Shown here one piece after another: positions 48,791 through 62,800 of a stretch of DNA of 64,000 nucleotides. The stretch spans positions 18,746,917 to 18,810,916 of the forward strand of contig NC_092571.1 of NCBI RefSeq assembly GCF_037975245.1, read 5' to 3'. The notes under the pieces are model-generated. The model saw only the letters and a list, made by a program, of their open reading frames with translations. It was not told the DNA's origin and did no database searches. The stretch is from Apostichopus japonicus. Lineage: Eukaryota > Echinodermata > Holothuroidea > Aspidochirotida > Stichopodidae. Each line of letters starts with the position of its first letter. The first letter of the stretch is position 1. The position numbers and the translations under genes were made by a program.

Positions 48791-49683
48791 TATTCAATAT
48801 AACATTATATTGTCATCAGCAGCAGGAACACTATAAAACTCTGATGACTGCAATATATAACACCTTATTTATAAAATAATTATTAAAATATACAAAAAAA
48901 GATTAAGTAACATTTCAAACATTCAATCTCTCATCATTAGCAAGGAAAATATTAATTTCAAAATATCAATTTTGTAATACAGTATTTTACAACCATTCAT
49001 TAAGAGTCTTACTGTCAGCCTCTTTGCTGTCAGGTCATACCAAATAACTTTCCAATATGAAATAAATTATGCTTTTGAAGCTGCCAACTGCTCAGCTGCA
49101 GGAATATTATAAAGTATTGTCACAGAATGATTTACATTTACAATATGTGAAATAATTGTTATGCTAGGGTTTATTTTTTAAATGTTAACAATTCCAGTCC
49201 CTTAAGACAGTCTCCTCTTAGGTCTAATAACAGTGACCGGTAAATCAAGAGGTTTGAGTGTTCCTTGTCTTAAATGCTTTCAGTCAGTTGTATCATTGAT
49301 CTACAGCAACTGAGTTTAAGACAAAAGATCAGATACTTCAAACTCCCAAGTATAATACCAACATGTTGTCAATACTTTCTTGTGAGCACCAACCAATTAG
49401 GACACAAACAAGGATTATGCAATAGACAATATAATAAGTACAGTCACTTATATGCAATGTGAAGATATGGATAATTCCTTGTAACCTAATTAAGATACCA
49501 AATCAGTATGGCTACAACTTCCGTTAACCATTTTGATTAATGAATGAAAGGTACACAGCTGTAATCAATTCTTTAAATGAGTTACTGCTGAAAACATTTT
49601 TTCTGAATTTATCTATTACATGATGGAGAAATAGGTCATATTTGAGATCACTTGAAAACACATACGTCCTTCCATTGCTCAAA

Positions 49684-49769
49684 CAGAGTGTGATAACAGA
49701 CCAGGTGAGTTCCCCCAACACAAGAGCAGAGTGTGATAACAGACCAGGTGAGTTCCCCCAACACAAGAG
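49684..49769. repeat. Perfect 43-bp tandem duplication
   Basis: Two consecutive copies of a 43-bp unit beginning CAGAGTGTGATAACAGACCA and ending in CCCCAACACAAGAG. The identity indicates a very recent duplication. Confidence 0.93.
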
Positions 49770-49958
49770 CATCAACTCTGTGAAAGATCCATCTTTTGTC
49801 TACTGTATGATTTGTTCAAGATTATTTCAAACCTGTTGTACAATACTGTATATTGAGTCCCATTCAAGAACTCAACTGATGTGACCAAAATATATCCACC
49901 AAAAGAAATGATAAATCAGTACTGGCATCAAGATAACAAGTATGAAATTAAAAATAGT

Positions 49959-50299
49959 ACCAAGTATGAGATTCACCAACATACCAAGTATGAGATTCAC
50001 CAACATACCAAGTATGAGATTCACCAACATACCAAGTATGAGATTCACCAACATACCAAGTATGAGATTCACCAACATACCAAGTATAAGAATCACCAAT
50101 GTACCAAGTAAGAGATTCACCAACATGCCAAGTATGATATTCATCAAAGTACCAAGTATGAGATTCACCAACATACCAAGTATGAGATTCACCAACATAC
50201 CAAGTATGAGATTCATCAAAGTACCAAGTATGAGATTCACCAACATACCAAGTATAAGATCCACAAACATACCAAGTATGAGATTCACCAACATACCAA
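49959..50299. repeat. 24-bp tandem repeat, about 14 copies
   Basis: Units ACCAAGTATGAGATTCACCA plus ACAT, with variants GTACC, ATCCACAA and TTCATCAA. The period is a multiple of three, so both strands stay open (LVNLILGM octapeptides on minus; MRFTNIPS on plus). These frames of 145 and 120 codons lack family similarity, and I treat them as repeat artefacts. Confidence 0.94.
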
Positions 50300-50309
50300 C
50301 ATAGATCAT

Positions 50310-50770
50310 TTTGAGTTAGCTTGTTTACAAGGTATTCAGTTTTTGACCACTCATGCCCTCATATGACTTTTGACCTCATCAAAAAAACAATATCAACCAA
50401 GAACTCATTCAAAGATATCTACATATTACTGCAGTATGAGACTAACCAAAGGTGAATTTATTGAGTCAGCCTGCACAATGTTTTCAGATGTTAGTCATTG
50501 CTGACTTCAATTGATCTCAAACCTTCACAAAACTATAAACCAAGAATTCTTTACAAATTACCTACACAAGCAATTCATCAACACTAAACTTATTGAGTAA
50601 ACCATTTTACAAGGTTTTCAGGGCCCAACCATTGCTGAACTCACATGACCTTTGGTTGCCCATACTTCTAAAGTGAGGGACAATAACTGACAGCTGTCCA
50701 TCCATTAGGTTTCAAGGTTTTTAGAGCCCAACCTTTGGTGAACTCACATGACCTTTGGTTGCCCATACTA
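50310..50770 (+). repeat. Dispersed repeat, 'TTTACAAGGT-TTCAG' family, several units
   Basis: Contains several units of the pattern (GTTTACAAGG)-TTTTCAG-(GGCCCAACC)-TGACC-TTTGG. Two of them, near 50615-50660 and 50715-50765, share GCCCAACC followed by TGCTGAACTCACATGACCTT or TGGTGAACTCACATGACCTT, then TGGTTGCCCATACT. Matches the order of motifs at 6093-6345. No coding potential. Confidence 0.55.
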
Positions 50771-52018
50771 CTAAAGTGAGACACAAATGTTGAATTTGGG
50801 ATAACTGGTTAAAGTTAAAAAAAAAGGATATTCTACTAAGAAAAATATAGCTTCTAATGAACTAATGAAAGACAAACATAAAATTAATTCTCATTCCTGA
50901 ACCTTGACTCAAAGGAACCAAACTCAAACCTTTCTTCACTCAGAGTCCCTAATAAACCTAAAGAAACCCTCTTATGATATTATACAAATTATTCTCCTTC
51001 TGACAATTGATCAGGTTTATTCTACTTTTTAATGACTACCTTGGGGAAAATATATTCCTAAAGTTGATTTGTAACCTTTAATATTTCATCAAATTGTTTT
51101 TTTTTTAATTGGCAAAAAATAAAACTGTCCTTGGATGAGTTTATACCTTATATTAAAGCAACTATTATTAAAATATGAAATAAAATTACACTATACATAG
51201 ATTGAATGACAACTAATGAACATAAGATTTAGCAGGGCTTGCAGAACAAATTGAAAAAAAAACAATTTAAATACCATTCTACTTTATGGGCTCATTGGTT
51301 AGAGTGGCTGGACTGCCAAGGCTAGGAAACAAATGGATATATTATGCAGCTTTCTAGGATCAAGAGAGAATTAGAAACATAAAGAATATTTTAAAACTTC
51401 AAATATTGTCTTAACTTTATATTGAATATTTGTCAATGGAAATGGTGTTAAAATATGCTCTTTTTGACCATACTTTTTATTGGAAGTTTACAAACCTTAT
51501 AGTTTTGACTCAATCACACAGTAATACATGGCACTGCTGTAGCCAATCTATACATTGACTTGTTTAAACATAGATCTGTTATATGTGTGGCTACCCCCTG
51601 ATCCCAAACGAAGGAAAGCATCAATTCAATTCACAGATATAAAGAATCTCAACCATTTTGATTGAATGCCTGGACTAAGTTGAACAAATCCTGCATTTGT
51701 AGAAACCCACTGATGTTTACTGCAAAGAACATTCTCCAGCTTGAACCTGTTTCTGACAGTTACACTGATAATTTAATTGTCAACCGTCTTTCAGTTGCAA
51801 TATACAGTAGGTCTAAGCTGTTTCAAAACAAGTTGTTATGTTTTGGTATTGCACACTTATGTCACCAAAGGCTGACTTCAAACTGATAGTTCTTTGAATT
51901 TTCTGGAAAGATGAGATAATCTGAAACTGGTTAAAAGTATGTTGCCATCATAGCTCTGTAGGCATTGGACAATCCTAGCTATTTGAGGTCCAGCATTGGC
52001 CACGTAGTCCAAGAAGTA
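50771..52018. other. Intergenic DNA downstream of ICMT
   Basis: AT-rich, no gene. A minus-strand AATAAA (51481-51476) lies about 540 bp after the ICMT stop and could serve its polyadenylation. GGGCTCATTGGTTAGAGTGG near 51285 resembles a tRNA 5' half (A-box-like) but has no B box. Confidence 0.45.
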
Positions 52019-55000
52019 TCAAAGTTCCATTCGGTACCCTTTGATGAAAGGAAGTTTGGTCCCAACTTGCCTCTGGTATTTCAGATAACTCTCACCGAAA
52101 AAATGAACTAAGGTTATTTCTTCATCCTCTACTCTTTCTTTGAAAAATCTCCAAGATGCAAATGTGTAGGCGAAGAGACATAAAGGGTTGCATAGCAGAA
52201 TCTGTTCAAGATAAAATGAATTATGAGGTAAGTTATTTGCCTAGAATGAGATTCAATCTAGTAACTAATGACCATTCCTTGTTCTTTACCAACTAGGGTA
52301 TCCAGTCCCTAGTTGGTGGTGATCCCTGTATAACCATGTCCTCACTGTGCATGCCACCCAGAAGCCACAGGTCCTTGCAAACAGTGTAACCTGAGATCAC
52401 AAATCTGTTTCATTGAAGACAACATACAAAATGCTGTATCTTAGTTGGCAGACAAGAGGACTTGTAAAATCTACTGTGATTGCTTTGAATTCTGTTTATT
52501 CCTACTGTTTGAATGAACAACTGCTGTTGATATTGGCACTTTATAAATGTTTTCTGATTGATTTATTATGTACCTGTACTCAATATATTCCCAATAAATT
52601 TTTCTTTTTGTTTCACAAAAAGACAATATTTATCCCATGTTTACAGTAGAAGGATGACTGCACTAATATTGTGATTCAGTTTAGACCATTTATTAGGGTA
52701 CTTGATGATAGGTTGAGATGTTTCATTGAACCTCAACAATCAATTAGCTGTAAAGACAAACTGTAAAGACTACCAAAAGACAAACTTGCTGCCAATTTAT
52801 AACAACAAGAAAACCAACGTATGTGAAGAAATGCGATCCCATGTATATACTATCAATATTTAACCATATAAGTACTGTAAATCTTGATAAAACATTAACC
52901 ATGCCCTCTTTAAAATCCCTAGCAAAATACCCAAATGACAAATGGGAGCAATGCTAGTAGCTTTAGGGACAACACAACTTAAAAGAAGTCACAGCAAATT
53001 CTGCAGATGACTAGACAGGTTTGCAGATCTTCTTTGGCATACACATCATCATAAACCAAAACAAGATAAAGGTATTGTTGCAAATTTATCAACATTACTG
53101 AATATTCTCAATTTTCTCTTAGAATAAGTTACCTGAGTGCCCACACTCCAGTAGAACCAGCCTACATATGATGGATGCCTGGACCAAGCATAGATACCAT
53201 GTGTCACCAAGTGGTGGTCTTCATCTTTAGTCATTTGTATATAATGGTTAAAACTCCTCCCAGCAGTAAGCATGGCTATCTTTCTCATAAACTCCCCTGT
53301 CAAACAGAGTACAAGTCCAACCAACATTATGGGCCAACACTTTATTGCTGAAATATAATCAAAATGTAAGCCAAAAACATAAATAAGATAATAGTGGAAA
53401 GTGGAAACATTATTTACAATTCTCTAATACTGCATTTATTATTCAGGTATTGAATTTCAATGTAGACAATTTCCAGAATAATTCTGGATTAAGATAATTT
53501 ACATATACTTACAATGTGAAGGTCAATAAACCTTGTCCACTTCCACAAATGAATAACATTACATGCTGGTCAACATGGGATTAACAATTAACACACAGCT
53601 CATTTTTGTGCATTACCACTGTGGAGAAGATACTAACATGAATAAATTCATATCCCAGTTCATACAGGAGCAGTGCTTGTACACTATTGTAAAAATTTCC
53701 AAAATTTAAACACTCTTAATTAATTGAGAGATACTTGTTACTTTGTTCTGACACCTATTCATTTACTTTTCCAGTTCATTACAATAATGCTGCATCATCA
53801 AATTTGGGAAGAGGTTGGGAGTCAGCGCAATGTGTCATCCCTTCCTCCTTCCCCCTCCTCTCCCCTATGTAAGGGCACCAGAAAAGAGAAATACTGTTGT
53901 TGAACTGAATAATGAGTGAACTCATTTATTTCGGGGAATGAATCCCTTAACATTGTCTTTACTAATTGCAGTTACAATTACACCAAGAATACTCACAAGG
54001 AAAGAAATACAGCTCTAAGAAAAATTCCATCCAGCTGGAGAAAGCAGCAATGGCATATGCAAAGCTATGGTTAAGAAGGAATGATTCCACCGTCAGACTT
54101 GGGTATTGGTACAAGGCTGTAAATATAAACTCTGAAAAGTGAAAGAAACTAAGAACACAAAGATACCAGCCAAACCCAGCCACTGGAAGATGACCAAGAC
54201 TGAGTATGGTTCCACCTCCAAAGACAATACCCAGAAATAAGGCCTGTAGGGACATCTGCAAAAGAAGAAAAGATGTATAGTCAAAGCATGTAACATCTGC
54301 AAAGAAGAAAGTATTGTCAAACAAAGAAATTAGTTGAGCCTTTGCAGATGGATGAAAAACCAGAAATATTTCATAGCATTTGGTCTCTTGCATGAAATAG
54401 TATCTGGTGAGACTCAGAACTTAAGCCAAATATAGGACTTAGGAGTCAAATTCATGGTCTGGGTGTCAAATTTGAATACAAAACAGAAGGGTTCAAATTG
54501 GCCAAATTTTCTTTCATAGACAGCGAGTCTAGGCAACCAGTTTTGTGAATGGCATCCAAGTTTTCAACAGCAAATTTATTGCAACAATTGGCTAGAAAAA
54601 AAGAAAAAAATTATATTACATATTTATCTATATATCTAACTTTGCTTTCCTTACCCAAAAGCATTAATTCCCTGGAACTGAGAACTGTTATTTTATGAAG
54701 GGATGCATACATGTTTGTAGGTGATCATCAATGTGCACTTGACACTTGCGGATATATACAAAATCACATGACCTGCTACCTATGAATCATTTTTGAAACT
54801 TGTGGGAAACCTTACAGGTTACTTTACATATTTCACGCTCATACTTACAGATGTGAATTTACACATTAAAGAGGTGTAATGTGCTGTTAACACAGCACTT
54901 GGAAATAAATATCTATGCAGGCCTATGTGAGTTTATGTAGGCCTATGTAAGTTTATAGGCCTGCTTTTGAAAAAGAAGTCAGTACAAGCAGTGTCTTAGA

Positions 55001-56062
55001 AATGGTGGAGCTATTCACCAAAACTATTAGCATAGCGCTCCTACTCATTAACCCAATCCCCGGGTAAATAAGTAATGCACTGCTGCTTATTTACCTGATT
55101 ATAGGTTAAATGAAACTGCTCTAATGCTTATTTTGGCAACCATTGAAAGATAAAAAATCATTTTTAGCACAACCTTGCATTTAAGACCTGATTATAAAAC
55201 CAAATTTATTGCCTAAATATGCCTCAGAATGCCCCCTTTGACATCTATATGTAATAGTTTATTTGTGTTCTTCTTGTGAGTGACCCAGACCTACTATACT
55301 AGAATTGACTTCAAGGACCTCAGGAGTCAGGGCCAAACCACTTTGAGACTGGACTGGACTACAAGGAAGGATAGGTGCACCGTCTTCAAATGTGACGGTT
55401 CGCTGGATAGACTGAATTGTAGTTAAGACAAGATTGGGGAATAGTTACACAGTATTGAATGTACTGTACATGTTGATTGAATAGTTTTAATTGTAGGGTC
55501 GTAAGAGTAGTTACACTGTCTTCAAATATAAAATATAATTGGTTGAATAAATCGAATTAATTAAGGTTGATTGTTTAACCAAAAAAAAGACCGATTCTGA
55601 TTGTTGATTTAAATGACCGATCTTGTGGGCCTGAGGTAGTGTGAAGCGAAGCAATATACAGTGCATATAGGCCTACAGTGCACCCACAATAATGTGCTCT
55701 TTCCGCCATACAAAAGAACTTTGCCGCCTGTAACATGGCAGAATGGCACTTTCTCTATGGTGGAAAGAGCACATTTTGTATAGTGGAATGTACCGATGCC
55801 GGAATGACACGGCACCTTCGTAGCCTAGTCTATGCCTAACGTACTGTAGGTCTCTTACCAATCGATGCTCACGTCGCCTTCTGTACCGTAATAGAATTGT
55901 GATGAAATTTATAAGAGCAAACGCGAATAAGAGCAACATATGATTAGATAGATTCTTATTATTCGCATTCCATAGGAACACGAGCAAGTAATGGAGAAAG
56001 AGCACAGAGTTTCCGATGAAAAACCATCGTAAACTAAGAGATGCCTCTGGAGGAATGGCCAT
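52019..56062 (-). CDS. ICMT: Protein-S-isoprenylcysteine O-methyltransferase
   Basis: ER-membrane enzyme that methylates the exposed isoprenyl-cysteine carboxyl of CAAX proteins (Ras, Rho, lamins) after prenylation and RCE1 cleavage, using S-adenosylmethionine. Four minus-strand coding exons: 55859-56062, 53997-54255, 53133-53347, 52019-52201. All introns are GT-AG with matching phases and the total is 861 nt (286 residues; human protein 284). The start is the ATG at 56062 (MAIPPEASLSL), in a strong context (A at -3, G at +4); the upstream open frame has no ATG. Exon 1 encodes the N-terminal membrane spans. Exon 2 has FLGIVFGGG, FHFSEF and ESFLLNHS; exon 3 has GEFMRK, AGRSFNH and the catalytic-core RHPSYVGWFYW (211-221). 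Exon 4 has CNPLC, ASWRFF, the conserved EDEEITLVHFFGE region and the C-terminus LPFIKGYRMEL. Nothing appears missing. Confidence 0.96.
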
Positions 56063-59000
56063 TTTGAAAAGTAATGGTACAGCGGTGGCACGGAAGAAAT
56101 CGAGCTTACATTGTCCTATGCACGTTTCCTCTTTCAAAAGGCAATATTGTTAGCGCAGAACTATTTTGATCAACCGATTTCTAATTTTTTTTACTGATCG
56201 ACAGCGTTTGTTCAAGTTTAAAGAAAAGGCTTTGCAGAAATTGCAGCCTAAGGGAGTTGAAATGCCGGATGAACTTGTCCGCGAACGATGATCCCCACAT
56301 GAATTGGGCGTAGGTTCTCCCGGTAACTAGTATTACAATACAAACAACAAAATTCTGCTGAACCCGTGATGTAGCCAAAGGATCATATATGTTCGACGGG
56401 ATGTACACACGTTTGGCGCGAGCCACGCAAGTCTCCAACTGAGCTTTCGTATATGTAGGCCTATATAAACCTACTCGATCGGTATCAATGTCCTAATATT
56501 CTTTCATAACGAGATTCACTGAAGCAGAACATGCAATTAAGAAGTTAAGATCGTCGAAGTTTGTTTTGTGTTGTGATGTTTAAAAACTTAGTTTCGTCGG
56601 GTTGCTACCTAATAAGTTATGCCTGTTATGTTGCAGCTCATGCCTACAACTTACAAGCGGCAGGCTACGACTTTTAAAACTCGTTCACAGTAACTGTCTG
56701 GAAATTATATTAGGATCACCGAGTCATTGCAACTTGTAGTTTAAACGTGGTGAAACGACCGACAGAAGTTGTTTCTCTCAGAGCTGGGAAATGAATAGAC
56801 AGATTGACTTGCCTTGATGTTGACGTCAACAAGTGTTGAAATGCTGTAGACAAGTATTTTAATTATAAATAGGAAATGAGTTTTCGACTAAACTTAACAA
56901 CATAACAAACGGCTGTATATCTCTAGTTGAATGATGTTCATTCGGTCACGGATGAAATATCAATATTGGCGCACTATGGAAATAGGAACAGGAGGGAGGG
57001 GGTGGGGTGGCGAAGGGAACTTTGAAATGTGATATGGGAGAAGGACGTGGGTGTGGTATGAAAGGAACACGATCAGTAGTAGCCGAACAGAGCAATGGGG
57101 AAAGATTCCACATGGACAAGATAGGATTTATAACATCTAGACTGGAAACTAGTGTAGGCTCCATGGTAGTAGCCTAAACCCTATCATTACCATTCTAGTG
57201 AATTTATCTACAATGGCTGGTGATCAATGTGACGTCATGTACAAAAAACCTGGCAGAATGATTTATTCGCCTATCCCCCCCCCCCCATATCTCGATATTT
57301 TACATGAGTACTTAAAGAATGAATAACATTAAAATTGTGTGTTATTCTGATCAACTCTTAATATTCAACATAATTTGGGTTCCTTGATACATGTCTGTGT
57401 GGTTCCATAATTTCTTTGAAATTTCATTGGTCAGTTTTTTATTTTTGGTCAGGTACCTTTTAAGGTCGAGTATCTTTTCATCTTATTGTCAAACACTAAG
57501 TACAGCTTTAACATATGGAAAACTGAGAAGAGCTATTTCTGCGTCCCCATGACAACAGAAGAAACAAAACATGACAAAACATTGGTTGTACGATTTCTAT
57601 TGGTTACCATGGTGATATTATAAACTTGATATGTTAGAATGTTTCATATAATATTCAATGAATAAAAATCCTTAAGGACGTTGATTTTAGCAAATTAGTA
57701 TCTTAAGATTATAAGGGTACCTAAATATTATTGCATCCAATGATACATTGAATTGCACATGTATTTGTAACCAAACAGAAAATAAACTTCAGATCTATAG
57801 TGTTGAAAATTGAAGATTGTTTCTTCGTAATACATGGTTCATAAAGAAAAATTATTAAGTCTTCTTGGTTTAAAATGCCAGTACTAAGAAAGCAATATTT
57901 CTTGGACGGCAAATTGACAAATTTTAAAGCTTTTCAAGAAAATCACAGATGTAAAAAGAACCCAATGGGGTGGAAATAAAGAAGAAAAATGTCTAAAAAT
58001 ACTGCTAGAGATTCACTAACCTTCCAGTGGATAAATTATTTAAAGATATTGTCATTACTTATATTCCAAGGTATATTAAATGTGCACTTACTGAAGAAAA
58101 CGTTTTGAGTACAAATATAACCGAACATGGAAGAAAACATTGTTTTCTCACAAAGTCAAGGTTTGTCACAATTATTTCCAACATAATTGAAGGTGGTCCT
58201 GATGGTGGTCCTTATGCACTTACTAAAGTGAAAGTGCTGCTAATTAATGTAACTGAAAGCTTTCCATATCTGGAAGTGAGCACAATGCACTCACAAATGG
58301 CTCAACATAACAGAAATAATGGTTTTGAAAACTAGTCAAGCTTGCAACAAATTTATCCACAAGATTTGAAGATGGTCCTGCAGTTGTTGGTCCTAGGAAT
58401 TCACTTACAAATATGAACATGTCTACACAACCTAAAACATATGAGGTGTTTACTCGCAAAGTCAAAGTAATGAGACATGTTTTAACTCCACTAAAGTTGA
58501 AAATGTTGGAAGAATTTTTGATAACTTATCTTTGGAACTGCCCCTCTGATCCCCTCCCTCCTCCACCCACAGAAAAAGAAAAATGATGAAGTAAAATGAT
58601 TACAAAAGAAAAACATGAACCGTGGTGCCTGGTTTTTTTCCAGAGCACCTCAAGCAAAGCATTCTCACTGTTGTAGAGAGATTAGTGACACTCACTTGAG
58701 GATTTAAGCCAATTCAATCACTAACATGCAGAGCTTTGGTCATTATTTTGCAACTTTCATTCTAAGGTTTATACAAGCTTCTGACAAAGGGAACAACTTG
58801 AATATGCGTGTGACATTCAACCAGAGAGGAAACGAAATACTGATCTGCTGCAAATATCTGTGAAGGTGAATGTATATAATTTAGACGGCCAGACATTTTG
58901 ATACTAGCAGGATCTTCCTCAGAGACAACTTCATATATAGAACTTCACTTTCAATCAACATTACAATTAATTAAGAATTTAAATATAAGCAGTTAAAATC

Positions 59001-59748
59001 TCATAACTCATTTTCTATGAAAACAGGTTTGTAATATTGACTAGCATGTAAATGAATTAAAACATGGATATTAAAACTAATATGAATAATCAGATAGACT
59101 GCCTTCAAGCTTTGGTTCTGAACCTATACAATAAATGTTAAAAATACACAAAAAGAAGTCTTAATAGACTATAAGTCAATTGAAAGCATTATTGGGGTTT
59201 CATGTCATTTATAAAATAGAACAGCTTTTCTTTGAGATATTTTTCTGTTTTGGTCATAAAATTCTTTCTAAGCACATGTTACCTTGACAATATGCAAATT
59301 AATCTCTTTCTTAACTGTTAGTTTATTTAATAAAAAACAAGAAACATGAAAGCAAATACTAAGAATGCAAATAAGATAAGTTTTAAATGAATGTAAACCA
59401 AAAAAGGTTTCTTCTGAGGAAAATAATGATAATGAAAATAAGCCGTAAAGCTAACCAAATAAGTTGTTTTTATTAATAAATTATTTAACTGACAAATCTC
59501 ATAATTTTTTATGGTATTTGATCTCATTTTTCTTTTTAAGAAGCTTACATTGAAAAAGATACCTATTAAGAGGGCGAGGTAGCTACATGAAAATGTCTTA
59601 TTCTCAGAAGTATTTGCCATAATGAAGATACCAATACCACACACAAGATATCACTCCAATGCAGTGTGGTTTGTCTCCCACTAGGCATTGCTACACTTTG
59701 AAACTACATTAATGAACACACTAACTAAACATATGAACAATCATCATA
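56063..59748. other. ICMT upstream region and intergenic DNA
   Basis: No gene recognised between ICMT and the ABC transporter. It contains the presumed ICMT promoter, G/C-rich stretches near 56990-57010 and 57276-57287, and a region at 58020-58450 with repeated GTGCACTTAC/ATGCACTTAC motifs. A minus-strand AATAAA (59327-59322), about 550 bp after the ABCB stop, may be its polyadenylation signal. Confidence 0.5.
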
Positions 59749-59880
59749 AAGATCTCATTAGCAGTGGATGGTGAATTTTATACTATTATAATTGAACACT
59801 GCTGTCATATACTCAAGATCTCATTAGCAGTGGATGGTGAATTTTATACTTTTATAATTGAACACTGCTGTCATATACTC
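59749..59880. repeat. 66-bp tandem duplication abutting the ABCB stop codon
   Basis: Two copies of a 66-bp unit (59749-59814 and 59815-59880) begin AAGATCTCATTAGCAGTGGA and differ by one base (ACTATTATA/ACTTTTATA). The second copy runs into the ABCB stop codon (59879-59881), so the duplication lengthens the 3' UTR without changing the protein. Confidence 0.92.
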
Positions 59881-62800
59881 AAGACTCAGCGGCCCTCCTT
59901 TGTCCACCTGTGATTGTGTAATAATGACCTTCTCGACTGACCAGTTCCTGGTGGCTTCCCTGTTCCACAACCTGGCCATTTCGCACTACAGCTATACTGT
60001 CTGCGTTTTGAATAGTGGACAGCCTATGAGCGATCACAATGCAGGTACGGCCTTCCATAGCTCTGTCCAGTGCCATTTGTACCACCTGTGAAACAAAAAA
60101 AGTGCAAACAATATGAAATTTTTCGATGGAAAGTTAGGTAACACAGCTATCCACAGTAATAATAACAATTTAACTGAAAAAGGAAAGAAATTTAGCCTTG
60201 AGCATGACGATTGGCTTTGATTTCAGGCATTTTAAGCTAGCCCTTCAATTTTGAATGTTTCTAAGCAATTGTAAGTATTATGCACCCATTAGTTACAATC
60301 GATCCATGCATTGGAGGGGGGGGGGGCTCTGGGGTGCTGTCCAATTTCAGATAAATTGTTATCTATCTCCTATCATTCTTTGACAAGGAAATTTCCCTCT
60401 ATTATACCGGCTGCCAGGTGGATGGGGGTGGGGGGGGGGCTCTGGGATGCTGTCTAGTTTCAGACAAACTGTTATCTATCTCCTATCATTGACAAGGAAA
60501 TATTTGTCATGTTATAGAGCGTTAGATACCTCTTCACTTTCAGATATTTGACTATTTAACTATATTTAACTATTTGTGATACATACCTTCTCTATGTTCC
60601 TATAATAAATATGAATGCATACCTTTTCGCTTTCAGTGTCAAGGGCTGAAGTTGCTTCATCCAAAAGAAGAATTTTGGGGTTTCTTGCGAGAGCTCTGGC
60701 AATAGCGACCCTCTGCTTCTGTCCACCTGACAACTGGGTACCCTTCTCACCAACAAGAGTGTCATAACCCTACCACAGAAAATAAATGTTAATTTAATAT
60801 GATAGAACACAAATTATCAAGGCCACTGTGGCTCACTAATAGGAGCCTTTCCATAGAAACACATTAATGTTACCTTAACAGTACACAAATTATCGGGGGC
60901 CACTGTGGCTCAGTAATAAGAGCCTTTCCATAGAAAAACATTAATGTTACCTTAACAGTACACAAATTATCGGGGGCCACTGTGGCTCAGTAATAAGAGC
61001 CTTTCCATAGGGAAAAATCAATGTTACCTTAACAGTACCCAAATTATCCAGGCCACTCTGGCTCACTTACAAGATCCCTTCCACAGAACATAACTTAAAA
61101 CTTATACGACAGGACAGAAAATATCAAAATCTTTCCTAAATGTCCTTGGTGCCTTCCAACAGGAAATGCTGATGCAATGGCTACACTGCCATATTCAAAA
61201 TAACCAGAGAGTTTGAAAACATTTGCAATACACAAAATGAATTTATTAGTTTGTGTTTTCCTCATTTTCATTTTTTTTAATACTTTTTGTCATGAAACAG
61301 TATTTTCTTGGACTACTGATAGGTACAACAGTGTTCAGAAAAGTAATAACTACAGATTATTTATAGGTTTAAGACTGAACATGGGCAGATTGTATGTTCC
61401 TTGGGGACATTCAACACAGTTGCCATGTTGTGGCAAAGGTTTGGTGTGGAGGAGAGAGGGAGGTGGGGGGGGGGGGATTGAGATGAGCTTACCAATGGCA
61501 GACCAGCGATAAAGTCATGAATGTTAGCCATCTTAGCTACAGCCTCCACCTCACTCTGGTTCAAGGCTTGAGGGACGCCATAGTTGATATTATCCTTGAT
61601 GGAACAGGCAAATAAAATTGGCTCTTGGCTCACAACACTCATGTTAGCTCTCAACCAACCAATGTTTACTTCTTTGATGTTATTCCCATCAAGGGTCTGC
61701 AAAGAAAGTTATATTTCTGTCAGTATTTAAGACTCGACATAACTAGTTATTAACAGAACTGCAAAATAGAACAATGAGAACTTGACAACATTTCGAACAA
61801 TGTATTCTCAATTATTAGTGAATCATGTTAATATAACATGTTAATATAACAAATTTTGAGACTTGGTAAGTTTTTACTAAGAAACTGCAATTACCTCAAA
61901 GGTTCCATGTCCACTTCTGCTACTGCTACACTTGTTCATGCTTTTTTTCTTGCAATTTTTTTACTGCATTCAGAAGAGGTTTGCCTCAATTGCAATTAAT
62001 TGATAATTGCAAATAGATTACTCATACACTGATAGATTCCTTGCTGTTGGTGTCAACCAGGTCGGTAGACAACATTTCATAATTTAGACTCAGTTTATAA
62101 CTGTGTACAAACAACTGCTGTATACATTTAATAATATGGTCATATTCTCTATCATTTCTAGTTTGATAACAAATGAACTATTTTCACAATTGAGAGTTTG
62201 AACACTCTTGGTAGAATCTGCATCCAAAGAAGTTTAAGTCTGAGTGGACAAATATTAGAATGACACTACAGCTGATAACCTTGTACCAGTAAACATGATG
62301 AAACAATGAAGCTTTGTTACATTTATCTGACATAAATACAAGTAATATTACTGCCAATGGCTGCTCTAATTATCAAGCATATTGCTAGATCAGCCGATTT
62401 GTTTGATTCAAGTCATGTAAAACTTACAATGCTTCCTCCAGCAACGTCATAGAAACGTTCTAATAAGGACACCAGTGTACTCTTGCCACAGCCACTCTCA
62501 CCAACCAAAGCGACTGTCTGACCTGGTTTCACCTTCAGGTTGAGTCCCTGGAGTACCCTAACATCAGGTCTTGTGGGGTACTCAAACTGAATACCACTGT
62601 AAGTTATGTCACCAGTGATTGATGCCTGTAGAAGAAAGTTAATCATAACAATGCTATTAGTGAGAAATGTATTTCAGGTATATTGATTTTGTGATTTCAG
62701 ATGTGATGGGCCAGCTAATACACAAGGTAAACATCAACAAAGAGTTTTAATAGAGCTGTGTATAATGTCAAGTGTACTACAGACTTACCAGCTAAGTGTC

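Noticed and set aside
49872-50309. Minus-strand 145-codon frame of hydrophobic octapeptides, possible membrane protein
   Set aside because: Entirely explained by a 24-bp tandem repeat; the plus strand is open too.
51281-51340. tRNA gene candidate (GGGCTCATTGGTTAGAGTGG)
   Set aside because: Only an A-box-like half; no B box, T arm or matching acceptor stem.
56181-56438. Minus-strand 85-codon frame upstream of ICMT
   Set aside because: No ATG start, no family similarity, and ICMT already has a complete first exon downstream with a strong start context.
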